From NCBI GenBank assembly GCA_036429605.1, contig JAVFKD010000004.1, positions 1,860,001 to 1,924,000 of the forward strand: 64,000 bases of DNA. Direction: 5' to 3'. The translations under genes and the position numbers were made by a program. The first letter of the stretch is position 1. Every line of letters starts with the position of its first letter. Shown here in pieces: positions 34,422-45,000 of the stretch. The notes below the pieces were generated by a model. That model searched no databases, was not told where the DNA came from, and saw only the letters and a program-made list of their open reading frames with translations. Source of the stretch: Cladobotryum mycophilum (taxonomy: Eukaryota; Ascomycota; Sordariomycetes; Hypocreales; Hypocreaceae).

Positions 34422-35341
34422 TCAATCAACTTCATTCGTCCACTCTGGGGGAGCCACGTAAAGACCATCGGGGCCCTCTGTCCCTCGCACATATCTACAC
34501 AAGTCAGCGTCATTGTTTGCGGCTAAAGGTTATTCACGCACTTGGTATGGCTGCCCCTGGCGGCAAGCTGACCTTTGCTGTTGTAAAACTGCACCGTTGT
34601 ATAGGCAAGCGACTTGCCGACTGTAATACTTCATTAGTACAATGAGCTTCATTGACATTTGTGAGAGAGGGTGAAGGATACGCACTCTTGTCACAAGTAG
34701 CAGTTCCTTTGAGAATGTCGCCAGCCTTTCCTCCGGGATTGAGATACGTGACTACTCAGAGTCAGCACAATCATACTATTGCTGTGAGCTTCATATTACC
34801 ATTCAAGTCAGTAGATACGCCGGTTGCAAATCGTCCCGTAGAAGCCACAGCCAAAGAGCCACCGAGGTCAACCAAGCTAGCAAGGGTACCGCCATGAATC
34901 GTTTGAAGTCGGTTCTACGGGGGTCAGGATTCCCAACTCAATATCCAATTGCATTGCATGGACTAACCGTATGATCCTTGTGGATCTCGACTTCAAAATC
35001 GACCTTTCCTTCAGATGCATTTAGGACGCGGAACTGTCACCAGTCAGTTTCCATCGCCCCGTAGCCATATTGAGCTTAAGTACCCGATTGCCAAGAAGTC
35101 TGGGGGTTTATCAGCATTGATTCGTTATGAGAGGTGAACATTATTGGGAAAGGCATCACTGTATTTAAACAGCGATTCTTTTTAGATAGGAGACAATCTA
35201 AGAGCTCATACCTCGGTTCCAGGCCAGACTCGGCCATGAATGACCGCATCACCTATGAGAGTGTGAGTGCCAATCGGCTAGCAAGAACATGTTTGTACTT
35301 ACAGCCTTTGTGAAGCTGAATGGTGATAGTCGTTTAGCCAT
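34422..35341 (-). CDS. Hot-dog fold thioesterase, PaaI/ACOT13-like (164 aa, 8 exons)
   Basis: Exons 35303-35341, 35212-35252, 35084-35099, 34968-35033, 34800-34914, 34686-34751, 34542-34620 and 34422-34494, total 495 nt in frame. The third exon is only 16 nt. The core motif QTIHGGTLASLVDLGGSLAV (residues 58-77) is the 4HBT signature, with the HGG turn and the acidic Asp70 expected on the catalytic helix; SVTYLNP-type strand (VTYLNPGGKAGD) and ARGSHTKYVR complete the fold. Members hydrolyse acyl-CoA thioesters as dimers or tetramers; the human relative is mitochondrial. No clear targeting peptide is visible here. The gene is divergent from the TFIIH gene with about 440 bases between starts, so they may share a promoter. 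Confidence 0.88.
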
Positions 35342-35784
35342 GTTGACCACACAGTGAACAATTCCCTCCAATCTCTAACAATCCTAAACACAGGATGTGG
35401 GTGTTAAGAAAGCCAGGCCGCCAGTAGAGGCGGGAGGCGGGATGTACCACTAAACCCCACATTCCCCCACTGTGGACGAAGTAACTCTGGCATCCATGGA
35501 TGTGCTCTGGCATGGATGTGCAACCTTCACGGCAGATGCAGTTATCCGATTATCTTCCGAGATCTCTTCATACAAACGCGACACAGGCTTCCAGGTTCGT
35601 TGCAACTTTTCAACACCAAGATCGCGTCGCCGCATCACCACTATTACAGTCCACCGTAATCCTCCTTGCTGCAGCTGGGTCGGACGCCAACCCTCCGCTC
35701 GACAGAATATGCGATAGTCATCCTCACATCTCCCCCGACGGACCGTCTTCCGCCGCCGCCACCACCACCAACACCACCGCCAAG
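35342..35784. promoter_or_regulatory. Shared divergent promoter region, thioesterase / Tfb2
   Basis: 443 bases separate the two start codons of opposite strands, so both core promoters must lie here unless leaders are spliced. The right part (35730-35784) has CCGCCGCC and CCACCA runs, typical of a leader just before the Tfb2 ATG. No TATA box stands out. Confidence 0.5.
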
Positions 35785-37400
35785 ATGTCTGTCAGTCCCA
35801 CGCAGTCGCTGCAGCTCGCAGAATACCTCGAGAGGCTGCCCGGCACCACATTCAAGAAGCTGTACCAGCAGCCCTCGACCGCCTTTGCCATCTTCCGACG
35901 CATGCTGCCGCATCTAGGTGTGCTTCCGAACCTGCTTTCATGACCGGGTGGTTTCGTGCAGGGCCCTAATGTGCTGACCTGCCAGCGAAAACGTTTGTCA
36001 TGCGCATGATTTACATGCCCCGGCCAATGTCACTCGGTGATTTGGATGCCTGGGTGAAGCCCGAGGCCAAACGGTTAGGAGCCTCTTGTTGTTTCCAATT
36101 TTTACGGTTTCCTTTTTCCTGCGAGGTCTAACGATGGGTATACAGGAAAAAGGACCAGGCGCTCTCGATTCTACGAAGCCTTCACATCATCCAAGTGTCC
36201 GCGCCGTCGAAAGAAAAGCCCCAAGAAATCCAACTCATGGCCAATTTCAAAACCTCGCTCCGACTCGCGCTCACCGGCGGTGGAACGCACAACTCCTTTG
36301 GTGTGCCCTCGACACTGATCGTCCCCCTTGAAATCGACATTCCCTTCCTCGATAGATATGCACGAAAGAAATGGGACGACATCCTCCACTTTGTGGTCTC
36401 CAGCGTCGGCTATAAGAGCGTTGGCGAGTCTTCTGGGGCGAATAAGGGCGTGAAGGAATTGCTCATTGCAGGACGGCTGGTGGATCGACGACCGAGCGGT
36501 GGTCTGGGTATTACCCAGGCAGGCTTCACATTTTTACTGCAGGAGGCCAACGCCCAGGTGTGGACGCTCCTCTTACTCTGGCTAGAGGCTATGGGCAACG
36601 CCAAGGGCTCAGGATTGGATTCGGTCGACATGCTATCCTTTCTCTTCATGCTTGCCAGCCTGGAACTGGGGAGGGCGTACGATACGAACGCTTTGACGGA
36701 AGAGAGGAGGAACATGCTTCCTTCGCTCGTAGATTTTGGCCTCATCTATATTCCACAACACAAACGATCCATGTTCTTCCCGACTCGACTGGCGACTACT
36801 CTGACGAGCGGCGGGAACAGCTTGCGAAGCATCAGCGAAGGCGTGACAGCCGCTACATCAGCAGCTCAAAACGGGAACCAGCCTGGGCCTCTGGGTGGCA
36901 GCGCCGATCAGTCCGGCAGTGTCGTCATTGAGACCAACTATCGCCTCTACGCCTACACGCAGTCCACCCTTCAAATCGCCGTCCTCGCCCTCTTCGCAAA
37001 GCTCAACATGCGTTTCCCAGACATGGTCGCCGGTCGCATCACCCGCTCATCGATTCGCCAAGCCATCAACTTTGGCATCACAGCCGATCAGATCATATCC
37101 TACCTCGCCGTCCACGCCCACGAGCAGATGCACCGCACCGCAGCCCTGACCAATAAGCCCATCTTGGCTCCCACCGTCGTCGACCAGATCCGTCTCTGGC
37201 AGCTAGAAAACGAGCGCATGAAGACGACGAGCGGGTTCCTGTTCAGGGACTTTACAGACGACAAGGACTATCTCGATACGGCCCGGTTTTCCGAGGAGAT
37301 TGGCGTACTGGTGTGGAAGAATGACCATGCACGCATGTTCTTTGCCAATAAGCATGAACAGATCAAGGACTTCCTGAAGACGAGGAAGAAGGCCGAATAA
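35785..37400 (+). CDS. tfb2: TFIIH core subunit Tfb2 (p52) (491 aa, 3 exons)
   Basis: Exons 35785-35917, 35986-36073 and 36146-37400 (1476 nt, in frame), introns of 68 and 72 nt. The protein begins MSVSPTQSLQLAEYLERLPG and continues FKKLYQQPSTAFAIFRRMLP, then VMRMIYMPRPMSLGDLDAWV, which are conserved Tfb2/p52 N-terminal segments. Mid-protein it has winged-helix-like regions with TNYRLYAYTQSTLQIAVLAL, and it ends with the Tfb2 C-terminal domain (GFLFRDFTDDKDYLDTARF, GVLVWKNDHARMFF). Length fits fungal Tfb2. In TFIIH this subunit anchors and stimulates the Ssl2/XPB translocase and binds Tfb5, serving RNA polymerase II initiation and nucleotide excision repair in the nucleus. It is an essential single-copy gene elsewhere in fungi, a useful synteny anchor. 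Confidence 0.93.
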
Positions 37401-37860
37401 ACCGGATTTTCTTCTCTTTTTTCTAAAGAACCAGCCCTTAGAATGACAGACATTGAAACGGGTATTTCACGTGGCGTTTGAGGTTATCATCACGGGACAT
37501 TGACGTGGCATCGTCGAAAAGGATGACATCGATTAGGTATGTATACACCGGAATAGACAGTCTTGTATCCATCATTAAATCCATTGCTCACGTGCGTTGA
37601 GCTTAGCGTTACAGTAATATACACGATTGTGAAATGACCTAAAGCCTAAACACCAAGCCCCTGAAGATGAAGTAGTCATCGACATCCCTAAGTAACAAAA
37701 CAAAAGAAGAAAATTAAAGAGGGGATGTCATTGTCGTGATATATCCTTTCATTTGCGTACCAGTGCAGTCATTATCGGTCTCCTTCTTGGACCTTCCCAT
37801 AAAATTATTTCTCCCATGTGTCGTATGGCGTAAACCCGAGAGCGATGATTAAGTGACATC
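37401..37860. other. Convergent 3' region
   Basis: 460 bases between the Tfb2 stop and the stop of the minus-strand Ser-rich protein gene. It must hold both polyadenylation regions; no gene is seen. Confidence 0.6.
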
Positions 37861-39147
37861 TCAAGACACCGTGAGTCGTTTGGATCGTGACGGGGTTGCT
37901 GTATTTTCCGAGAACATGCTCCTGTTTGCGCGATTGGCTGTCGCCTGACGAAGAGCATGTAAACTTCGTCTCTCTCCCCTGTGAACTGGTCCGGACCCAA
38001 ATATCTTTGCCATGAGGCCCTTGTCCTCCATGGAGCCACCTTCGGGGAGCAGACAAGCACGACCATGACGACGGGCATAGGCTTGCTGCCAAGAGCACAG
38101 GGAACGTTTGGCCTCTGGCGTGGTGCAGAGCGAGTTGAGATGGGCAAAAATGCGACGGCAACGAATGTCGTCCTCAGTGACGGCTGGAACCACAGGTGCA
38201 CTTGGCATAGTCTTCAAGGCAGACGTGGTTGAGGAATGGGGTAGATGTGCCGTGCGCTGATACAGGTTGCTGTAGGGGGTTTCGTTTGTTGACTGTAGTT
38301 GTCTAAGCGACTGTGTATCGTTGGACATGGATGAGCTCGCGGCATTCAGCGTCAGATTCTCCGAAGAGAATCGATCATTGAGAGCCACAAACCTACCAGA
38401 CCAGTAGGCAGAAGACTGTGCAGAACTAATCTGCGCTGGCAGCGGTTCTGGTGTACACGATCGGCTTGATCTCGCAAGGGAGGCAAGGGAGGAACGCGGC
38501 AAGCGCAGCCTTGAGGAAGTCGACGATAGAAGAGGGGTCGTCGTGGAAGACGAAGAAGCCTTGCGAGAGTAGCCACCAAGATTCGCCGTATTTGTATACC
38601 GAGATCCTAACGATGGTCTAGACATGCTAGATTTTAGCTCTTGGAGGGCGTTCATGGTGCGAGATTTTGGCAGCTTGCTAGTGATGCGTGATTGTTGGGG
38701 AGCAGGGACATCAAGGTCATCGAGAGACGGCGGGACATTCTCATCCTGAATGGGGTTTGGCTTCGAGAGCATAAGCTTTGATGAAGAGGATTTAAAAGGC
38801 TTTGGTATGGATGAAGTCGTGAGGAAGCTTTTGCGTGCCTTTTTGGATGGATATTGGCCGGAGGGGTGTTGAATGGTCGGCGTGGCTGTAATATCAGAGC
38901 TTGCAACGGTTGGGCTGCTCGAGAGCGGTCCACTACTGCTGAAGCTTGCCGAAACCCTCCTTGATGTTTGAATCGAAACCGACAAGTCGTGCTCTAGAGT
39001 TGAGACATCGTTTTCACACTCTTTGAGGGTTTCGACAATGATTAACTTATCGCTGCGGATCAAGTCGGCGCCTCTCGAGTTCTTGACTGGGCCAATTGGT
39101 GCCGAGATGACCGGCCTGGGTGTCTTCCCTCGACCTCTCATCTTCAT
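37861..39147 (-). CDS. Ser-rich conserved fungal protein of unknown function (428 aa)
   Basis: Single-exon ORF from ATG 39147. The N-terminus is basic (MKMRGRGKTPRP) followed by a charged, probably helical segment (LIRSDKLIIVETLKECENDV). The middle is Ser/Thr/Pro-rich and disordered. Around residues 242-254 lies AYWSGRFVALNDRF, a segment that looks like a conserved fungal motif. The C-terminal part has CRRIFAHLNSLCTTPEAKRSL and SWQQAYARRHGRACLLPEGG, likely a small helical domain. I recognise no enzyme or binding function. Its start codon overlaps the stop of the upstream ORF (39144-39650) in the sequence ATGA, so the two could be read from one transcript. Confidence 0.75.
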   Translation of the reverse strand: MKMRGRGKTPRPVISAPIGPVKNSRGADLIRSDKLIIVETLKECENDVSTLEHDLSVSIQTSRRVSASFSSSGPLSSSPTVASSDITATPTIQHPSGQYPSKKARKSFLTTSSIPKPFKSSSSKLMLSKPNPIQDENVPPSLDDLDVPAPQQSRITSKLPKSRTMNALQELKSSMSRPSLGSRYTNTANLGGYSRKASSSSTTTPLLSSTSSRLRLPRSSLASLARSSRSCTPEPLPAQISSAQSSAYWSGRFVALNDRFSSENLTLNAASSSMSNDTQSLRQLQSTNETPYSNLYQRTAHLPHSSTTSALKTMPSAPVVPAVTEDDIRCRRIFAHLNSLCTTPEAKRSLCSWQQAYARRHGRACLLPEGGSMEDKGLMAKIFGSGPVHRGERRSLHALRQATANRANRSMFSENTATPSRSKRLTVS

Positions 39148-39650
39148 AGTTCCTTAGATTTGCCTTTCGGTCGTCTCTGTTTATTCTTGGTGGTGTCTGG
39201 AGCCTTGGTTGGAGCAAGAAGCTGGTTGATGATGCAAGTGCAGAACCCGAGGCCCTGAGAGATTAAACCGACAAAGGCAATTAGACGATAGCCGTGCTCG
39301 ATAATTGGACACGGGAGGATATTAATGAGTTTCCTAACAATAACCACAAGCAAAAGTACAAAGGCCAGCCAAACAATCTTGAGGATATGCAGGGTAATAA
39401 TGACCCAGCCGCGGAGGGCAGTCCAGAGAATAGAAGCGCAGGACGAGGCGATTGTGACCGCAAGTAGCCAGTGCTGCGCAGTAGCGAAATAGGCGACGTT
39501 GAAGAGTTCTCTTAGGGTGGAATAAGAAATCTGGTAAAGAGAGAGAGCGAGGTTGGTGATGGTCAAGAAGAATCTGTTGCCGTGGGAATGAGTTGGCGAT
39601 GACGATAAAGGCGGTTCAGGAGAGTTGGTGTCGCTGGCGTTGATGACCAT
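39144..39650 (-). CDS. Membrane protein overlapping the Ser-rich gene by 4 nt (168 aa)
   Basis: The frame is open from 39689, but that codon is TTG; the first ATG is at 39650 (MVINASDTNSPEP). A short Ser/Pro/His N-terminus precedes about four hydrophobic helices, including WLLAVTIASSCASILWTAL, VWLAFVLLLVVIVRKL and LIAFVGLISQGLGFCTCII, and a basic tail ending KGKSKEL. The TGA stop (39146-39144) overlaps the ATG of the downstream 428-aa ORF (39147-39145). Alternatively an unseen intron may fuse both ORFs into one protein, but both have natural-looking ends. Function is unknown; an endomembrane location is suggested by hydrophobicity only. Confidence 0.6.
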   Translation of the reverse strand: MVINASDTNSPEPPLSSSPTHSHGNRFFLTITNLALSLYQISYSTLRELFNVAYFATAQHWLLAVTIASSCASILWTALRGWVIITLHILKIVWLAFVLLLVVIVRKLINILPCPIIEHGYRLIAFVGLISQGLGFCTCIINQLLAPTKAPDTTKNKQRRPKGKSKEL

Positions 39651-40059
39651 GGCACAAGCTTGGATTGGAGCAGGAGGATTTGTTCCCAAGAAACGCGTCT
39701 GTTACCAAAAAAAAAACAACAAATCAGTTTTAGGACAAAAAAAGAGTGTGTCAAGGCCGCGTCTTTGATACAGACAGTTGATGGACAAAGGGAAAAAAGC
39801 GGAGTTGGGATGAATCAGAGGCTCTTCAGCAGAGCTTTAGGGCTCAAAGGCAGAGAAACAGCTGCTGCTGGCTGGTCGCTTGAACTGACAATTGATAAGG
39901 CAGGCGCAGGACAACGACGTTAATGTCTCCTACCTTGCATTCTCTTCGACTTGATTTAGTCATATATCTTTTAATTCAATGTATTCAATTTCCCTCCTTT
40001 CATAACATCTCACTGCTTCTACTCTGATGCACCGCAGTCTCTTCCACCATTGCTATATA

Positions 40060-41115
40060 CTATAGATACGACTCAACATGTCCCATCTGATCCTCCCAGC
40101 CGTCAATCTTGAACCGAAATGTCACATCGCCTTCGCCTTGAGGAATCATGTTCCCATTTGCATCCCAAAGAGCCCGCTCGATAAAGGTTACGTTGCCGTC
40201 CAGGTCTACCAATATTATCGTTTGCCTCTGTGTTCCATACATGCCTTCGTCAAACAGAGGCGACAGACCTTTTGCATCTGAATCAGGCCTCGACTCCGAC
40301 ACAAGCTCTTCAACAGCTACCGCCGAATCTCCGTCCATATCTGCCCAGGCGACGTGGCCCTTTTCGGCGGCTTGCTGCATTTTCAACTTGTGGGCTTCGT
40401 CGCCAATGAGAGGAACCAAGACGGTATATCTCAAAAAGGCCAGATACTCGTTGAGGCCCAATCCTGGTGGTCGTTCTGGTATCGTATTGTTGTCGAGAAC
40501 AGAAAATAAGCCCGCAATAAGTTCTTCTTCGCCAGACTTATTCGATACTGCCGCTGATACAGCTTCTTTCAAAAGGCGTTTCCCCGTCGTGACCTTGGGC
40601 CACTCTTTAGGGTTGCTGTATACGGTGTTGCTGAGTCCCCAGACGCCGTCTTGATCCAAACTGATTATCGGAACATCATTCACATCCGCAGCCCTATTGC
40701 TCACGATGGCGATACCCTCGCCGTTTCTCTTCAATTTGCCACACACCATCGAAAAGCCCCCGATTCCTTGCACGCCGCCATCTTTGACAATGGTGTGAAC
40801 CGCCTTCTCCACGCCCTCGTCCGGCAATCCTCCGAGCCAAGCGTTGACGATTTGGCCTCTGCTCTTGGCGTTATGAATGGGTTGATTTGTTTCTCGATAG
40901 TTGGTCAAAACCGCCAAGATGCCTGTTTTTGTGATGCCTAGCCAGGTGCCTTTGGCCGACCTCTGGAGATCCCGCGATGAGAGAATTTCGTCATTTGAGT
41001 TTGGATGTTTCCACCAGTGTGGCCGCGAAGTTGGCCTTAGAACGAATTCATCGCGATTGTCGATGAGAATGAGTGAATACTCGGGATGGGCCGTTGTGAA
41101 GAGTACGATACACAT
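40060..41115 (-). CDS. TANGO2/NRDE family protein (351 aa)
   Basis: Single exon, starting MCIVLFTTAHPEYSLILIDN. The Asn-Arg-Asp-Glu signature that names the family is at residues 20-23 (DNRDEF), followed by RPTSRPHWW, a glycine-rich GTWLGITKTGILAVLTNYR, and SRGQIVNAWL. The whole length fits the TANGO2-like/NRDE family. Cys2 directly after Met is typical and would become N-terminal after Met removal, as in Ntn-type folds. TANGO2 has been linked to Golgi organisation and, in animals, to heme or lipid handling; the exact biochemical role is unsettled. Upstream (41116-42003) is AT-rich; downstream 409 bases separate it from the next gene. Confidence 0.9.
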   Translation of the reverse strand: MCIVLFTTAHPEYSLILIDNRDEFVLRPTSRPHWWKHPNSNDEILSSRDLQRSAKGTWLGITKTGILAVLTNYRETNQPIHNAKSRGQIVNAWLGGLPDEGVEKAVHTIVKDGGVQGIGGFSMVCGKLKRNGEGIAIVSNRAADVNDVPIISLDQDGVWGLSNTVYSNPKEWPKVTTGKRLLKEAVSAAVSNKSGEEELIAGLFSVLDNNTIPERPPGLGLNEYLAFLRYTVLVPLIGDEAHKLKMQQAAEKGHVAWADMDGDSAVAVEELVSESRPDSDAKGLSPLFDEGMYGTQRQTIILVDLDGNVTFIERALWDANGNMIPQGEGDVTFRFKIDGWEDQMGHVESYL

Positions 41116-42003
41116 CTTGTGTGGGGAAAATAATCTTGGTGGGGGGAACTGAGATTTGGTTACGCGAGTGAATAAGAGACGTGTGCCCGCACCTGGGGTC
41201 GGAGAAGTATTAGTGAGGTTGGGTAACTCAATGACAAGGCGTTCATGTGGTCTTTAAATATGTTTCTCTGGGGCGATTTTAAGACTTAGGAGCGTTCACT
41301 TCGGACTGTCGTTCCGTGATCCAGCCAAGTCATGTTCCCCAACAAGCCACTGGTTCGACTGGTGGGCTGACGGAGACGGGCTCCACCGGTACGACCGAGG
41401 CATGACCTCATATGCCAACCAGTCAAGTACGAGGATTGTAAACTCACGATGTCACCAAATGGGAACGCCATCAAACACTAGGTGAGCAAGCATCTTCAAA
41501 TGCCCTATAACTCCCATCGCTCCTACATTCCTTTAGATTACTAGGCACCTCCGTACCTCCGAGATTCAATTACCGTGTCTCAGATTTTGTCTCTCCGTTG
41601 TTGAGATAATACGGCCCCACAAGACCGGGCATATGTACCGAGATCAATCGATTAATGCGGTAATCGAAATATGGTCCAAGCGATAAATATGGGCATAAAT
41701 AACTGCATTTAAGAAGCTTACGAGGATCCTATTAGAGGCAAACTGCCAGGCAACCAAAAATCTAATAACTACTATAATAAGAAACTACACAAGATTCACG
41801 GTGTTATCATAGCAGAGTGATATTTGTCATTCCATTCAATTGAATATTATTTTATTCATTTTTATTAAAGTTTTACGGTATCAAATCGACATCTCGTCTA
41901 TTTACTCGTAGAACACATAAAGTCATGTCTTTATCCCAGTGTCTTCCCCAGTCTATGTACTCCTTTTATTGACAGTTTATACATGGTGAGTGAGATGAGC
42001 TCT
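41116..42003. other. AT-rich intergenic region
   Basis: The part from about 41700 to 41900 is clearly AT-rich. No ORF of interest. It holds the upstream region of the TANGO2-like gene and the 3' region of the ABC transporter gene. Confidence 0.5.
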
Positions 42004-45000
42004 TCACCTCTTGTTATAATTTACAAATCGGCTCTGCAAAAACGTTGTTAGTACTCTTGTCAAGTCTTCAAAAAAGGGGGGTGGGATGGGATGGAACGTA
42101 CTGCAAGATAGAGAATGATCAAATTGCTGCCGACAAAGGCAATGTAAATACCCAAATCTCTCCACCTGTTATCGAAGCTGAACTCGAGGTGCTGGTAGAA
42201 TTCGTCGCCCACCTTGTAGGCGCAGTACTCGCAGCTCTGGGTGGCGTTGTTGACCAGGTATCCCGGGGCGCCGCGCTCGAAAAAGGACTGCATGTACTCG
42301 CCGCAGGTCTGGTTGGCGGGGGCGCTGAAGATGTTGAGCTCGTGGGGCTTGCAGACGACCTTGAGCTCGTGGAGGGTGGTGGTGACGGAGGCGCTGATGA
42401 GGCGGGTAAAAGGGTCGAGCTGGTAGAGCCAGGCGCGCCAGAAGCCGGGCATCTGGGGGCGGGGGATGGTGACGCCGCAGAAGAGAGCGAAGACGGTCAT
42501 GATGAAGGGGTCGAACTGGGAGGAGATGCGGGCCGAGGGGGTGAGGGCGGCGAGGCCCTGGCCAAGCGTCACGGCGAAGATTTCGGTGACGAGGGTGATG
42601 AAGAAGAGGAAGCCGGCGCGGGTGGGGGCCATGGGCAGGCCGGGCATGTAGTACAGAGGGAGGAAGAAGCAGACGGCGCAGAGGATGGAGTAGGGCATCT
42701 CGGCGAGGATGATGGCGGTGACGAAGGTGGAGGACGAGTACATCTTGGAGGAGGCCTCGCGGAAGAAGAGGGCGCGCTTGATGTGGAACATGACCTCCAC
42801 CTGGGTGACGATGAGGAGAGGCAGGACGGTGATTTGGAACATGACGAAGACCTTGTACTGTAGGGCGGAGCGGGAGTCGTCGAGGTTGAGGTACGTGAGG
42901 CCGGTAATGAGGCCAACGGCGACGTGGCTGAACAGACGAGTGAAGAGGTAGTTGGGAGAGCGCCAGAAGGAACGGAACATGCGGTTGCAGACGACCTTCA
43001 TCTGGTGGGACCAGGGGGAGGCGTACTCCATCTCGAGAGCCGGGTTGGCCACGGCGCTGGCGGCGGAGGATCTCTCGCGCTTCATCTGGATAATGTCCTG
43101 CTTGACCTGCGCGAGCTCGGGGCTGTCGTCCCAGATATCCGCCCAATCACGGTCGCCGACGCGGGGCATGCTCCCTGCGCCAATGGCCTCGAGCATGTAC
43201 TCTGCTACGTTATCCGTGGGTGCGGCCTCTGCGCCATGGCGCTTGAGGTAGTCACGCAGGATGCTCGCGTCTTTACCAATGTCGCCAAAGTAGACGGTCC
43301 GGCCGCCGCGCTGGAGAAGGAGGAGGCGGTCAAAGTTCTCGAACAGGGAGGCGTTAGGCTGGTGGATGGTGCAGAGGATGGCCTGGCCGGCGGCGGCGAG
43401 CTTCTTGAGGAAACGGACGATGTTGAAGGCGCTCTGGCTGTCGAGGCCCGAGGTGGGCTCGTCGAGGAAGAGGAGGAGCTCGGGCTTGGCGGCGAGCTCG
43501 ACGCCGATGGTGACGCGCTTGCGCTGCTCGACGGTGAGGCCGGCCTCGGGGGAGCCGATGATGCAGTCGGCGATGGACTCCATCTCCAGGAGGGCGATGA
43601 TCTCCTCGACGTAGGCGTGGCGCTCGGGGATGGGCGTCTCAAAGGGCTGGCGGAGCTCGGCGGAGAAGCGGAGGGCCTCGCGGACGGTCTGGGTGGGCTC
43701 GTGGACATCGAGCTGCTCGGCGTACGAGGTGGATCGCTGGAACTGCTTCCCGGGCTTGACGCCGTCGACCAGGACGTCGCCGGAGATGACGCCAATGTTC
43801 TTTCGGGAGGCGAGGACGTCGAGCAGGGTGGTCTTGCCGGCGCCCGAGGCGCCCATGAGGGCGGTCAACTCACCGGGCTGGACGTAGCCAAAGACGTTGT
43901 TGAGCAGTCTGCGTGTTCCGCCGGGGACGGGGACGTCGTATTTGAGATCCTCCCAGGTGAGGATGCACTCGGAGTTGACGGTGAGGTCGGAGCCCTCCTC
44001 GTTGGACTTGTCCCTTCGCTTGGCGTCCCTCTTCTCCAGCAGCTTGGCATTAAGCGCGTTGCGCTCCTCGTTGGGCCGGGCGTAGACCTTGAAGGAGTTG
44101 CCGCCCATGCCGAACTTGACGACCTCGCCGAGGACGACGTTTAGGATGAGGAAGAAGACGATGAGGGAAAATACGATGCCCCAGTTACGCCAGAGGTCGC
44201 CCGGGTGGTAGGAGAACCCCTGGGCGATGTAGTCGGAGCCCTTGACAAAGGTCGTCCCCGCGGTAGACCCGGCGAGGGTGCACGTCTGGTGGTTGATGTC
44301 GGCGTATCCGGGCCCGGAGGGGATCAGGGAGTCGTCGGTGCAGGTCATGTCGATGCGCTGGAACTCGTTCTGCATCATGGAGCTAAAGGCCAGGCCGAGC
44401 ACGTTGACCCAGTACATCCACCGCAGCCACTTGTGCTCGGACTGGTACTGGATCAGGTATCCCGAGGTGGTGACGAAGAGTGTGATGATGACGACGGCGA
44501 ACTTGATGGCGTAGTCGAAATCGGGACTAACGCAGCCCAGGATTCGGAAGAAGAGCGTCATGGCGATGTTGCCGGACAGGATCATGAGATAGAACGTGAA
44601 GAAGGCGCCCGCGTCCCGCACCAGGCCGGTCATGAAGTACACGATGATGGAGAAGACGAGGATCTGAGACGCGGCAAAGGCCTGGTCGACAAAGATCTGC
44701 CCGATCCAGAGCGCAGAGGGCCGGTGGAAGGCGTACGCCTTGTGCTTGTTTATAATCGTCCTCCCCATCATGGTCTCGGCCAGCTCGGAAAAGGCCTGGA
44801 AGGCGTTGTACAGCAGCGCGATGAACATGAGGCCGCCCTTGCTGAAGGCGCTGGCGGAGTTTTTGCCCAGGTTCAGGTAGAGGGTGCCGAGGATGATGGC
44901 GATGGCGATGTTGCGGACCCAGGAGACGGTCAGGTTGAAGCGGTCCTGGAGCTTGAGGATGAACTGGCGCTTCATGAGGGCCCAGACCTGGAGGTGGAAG

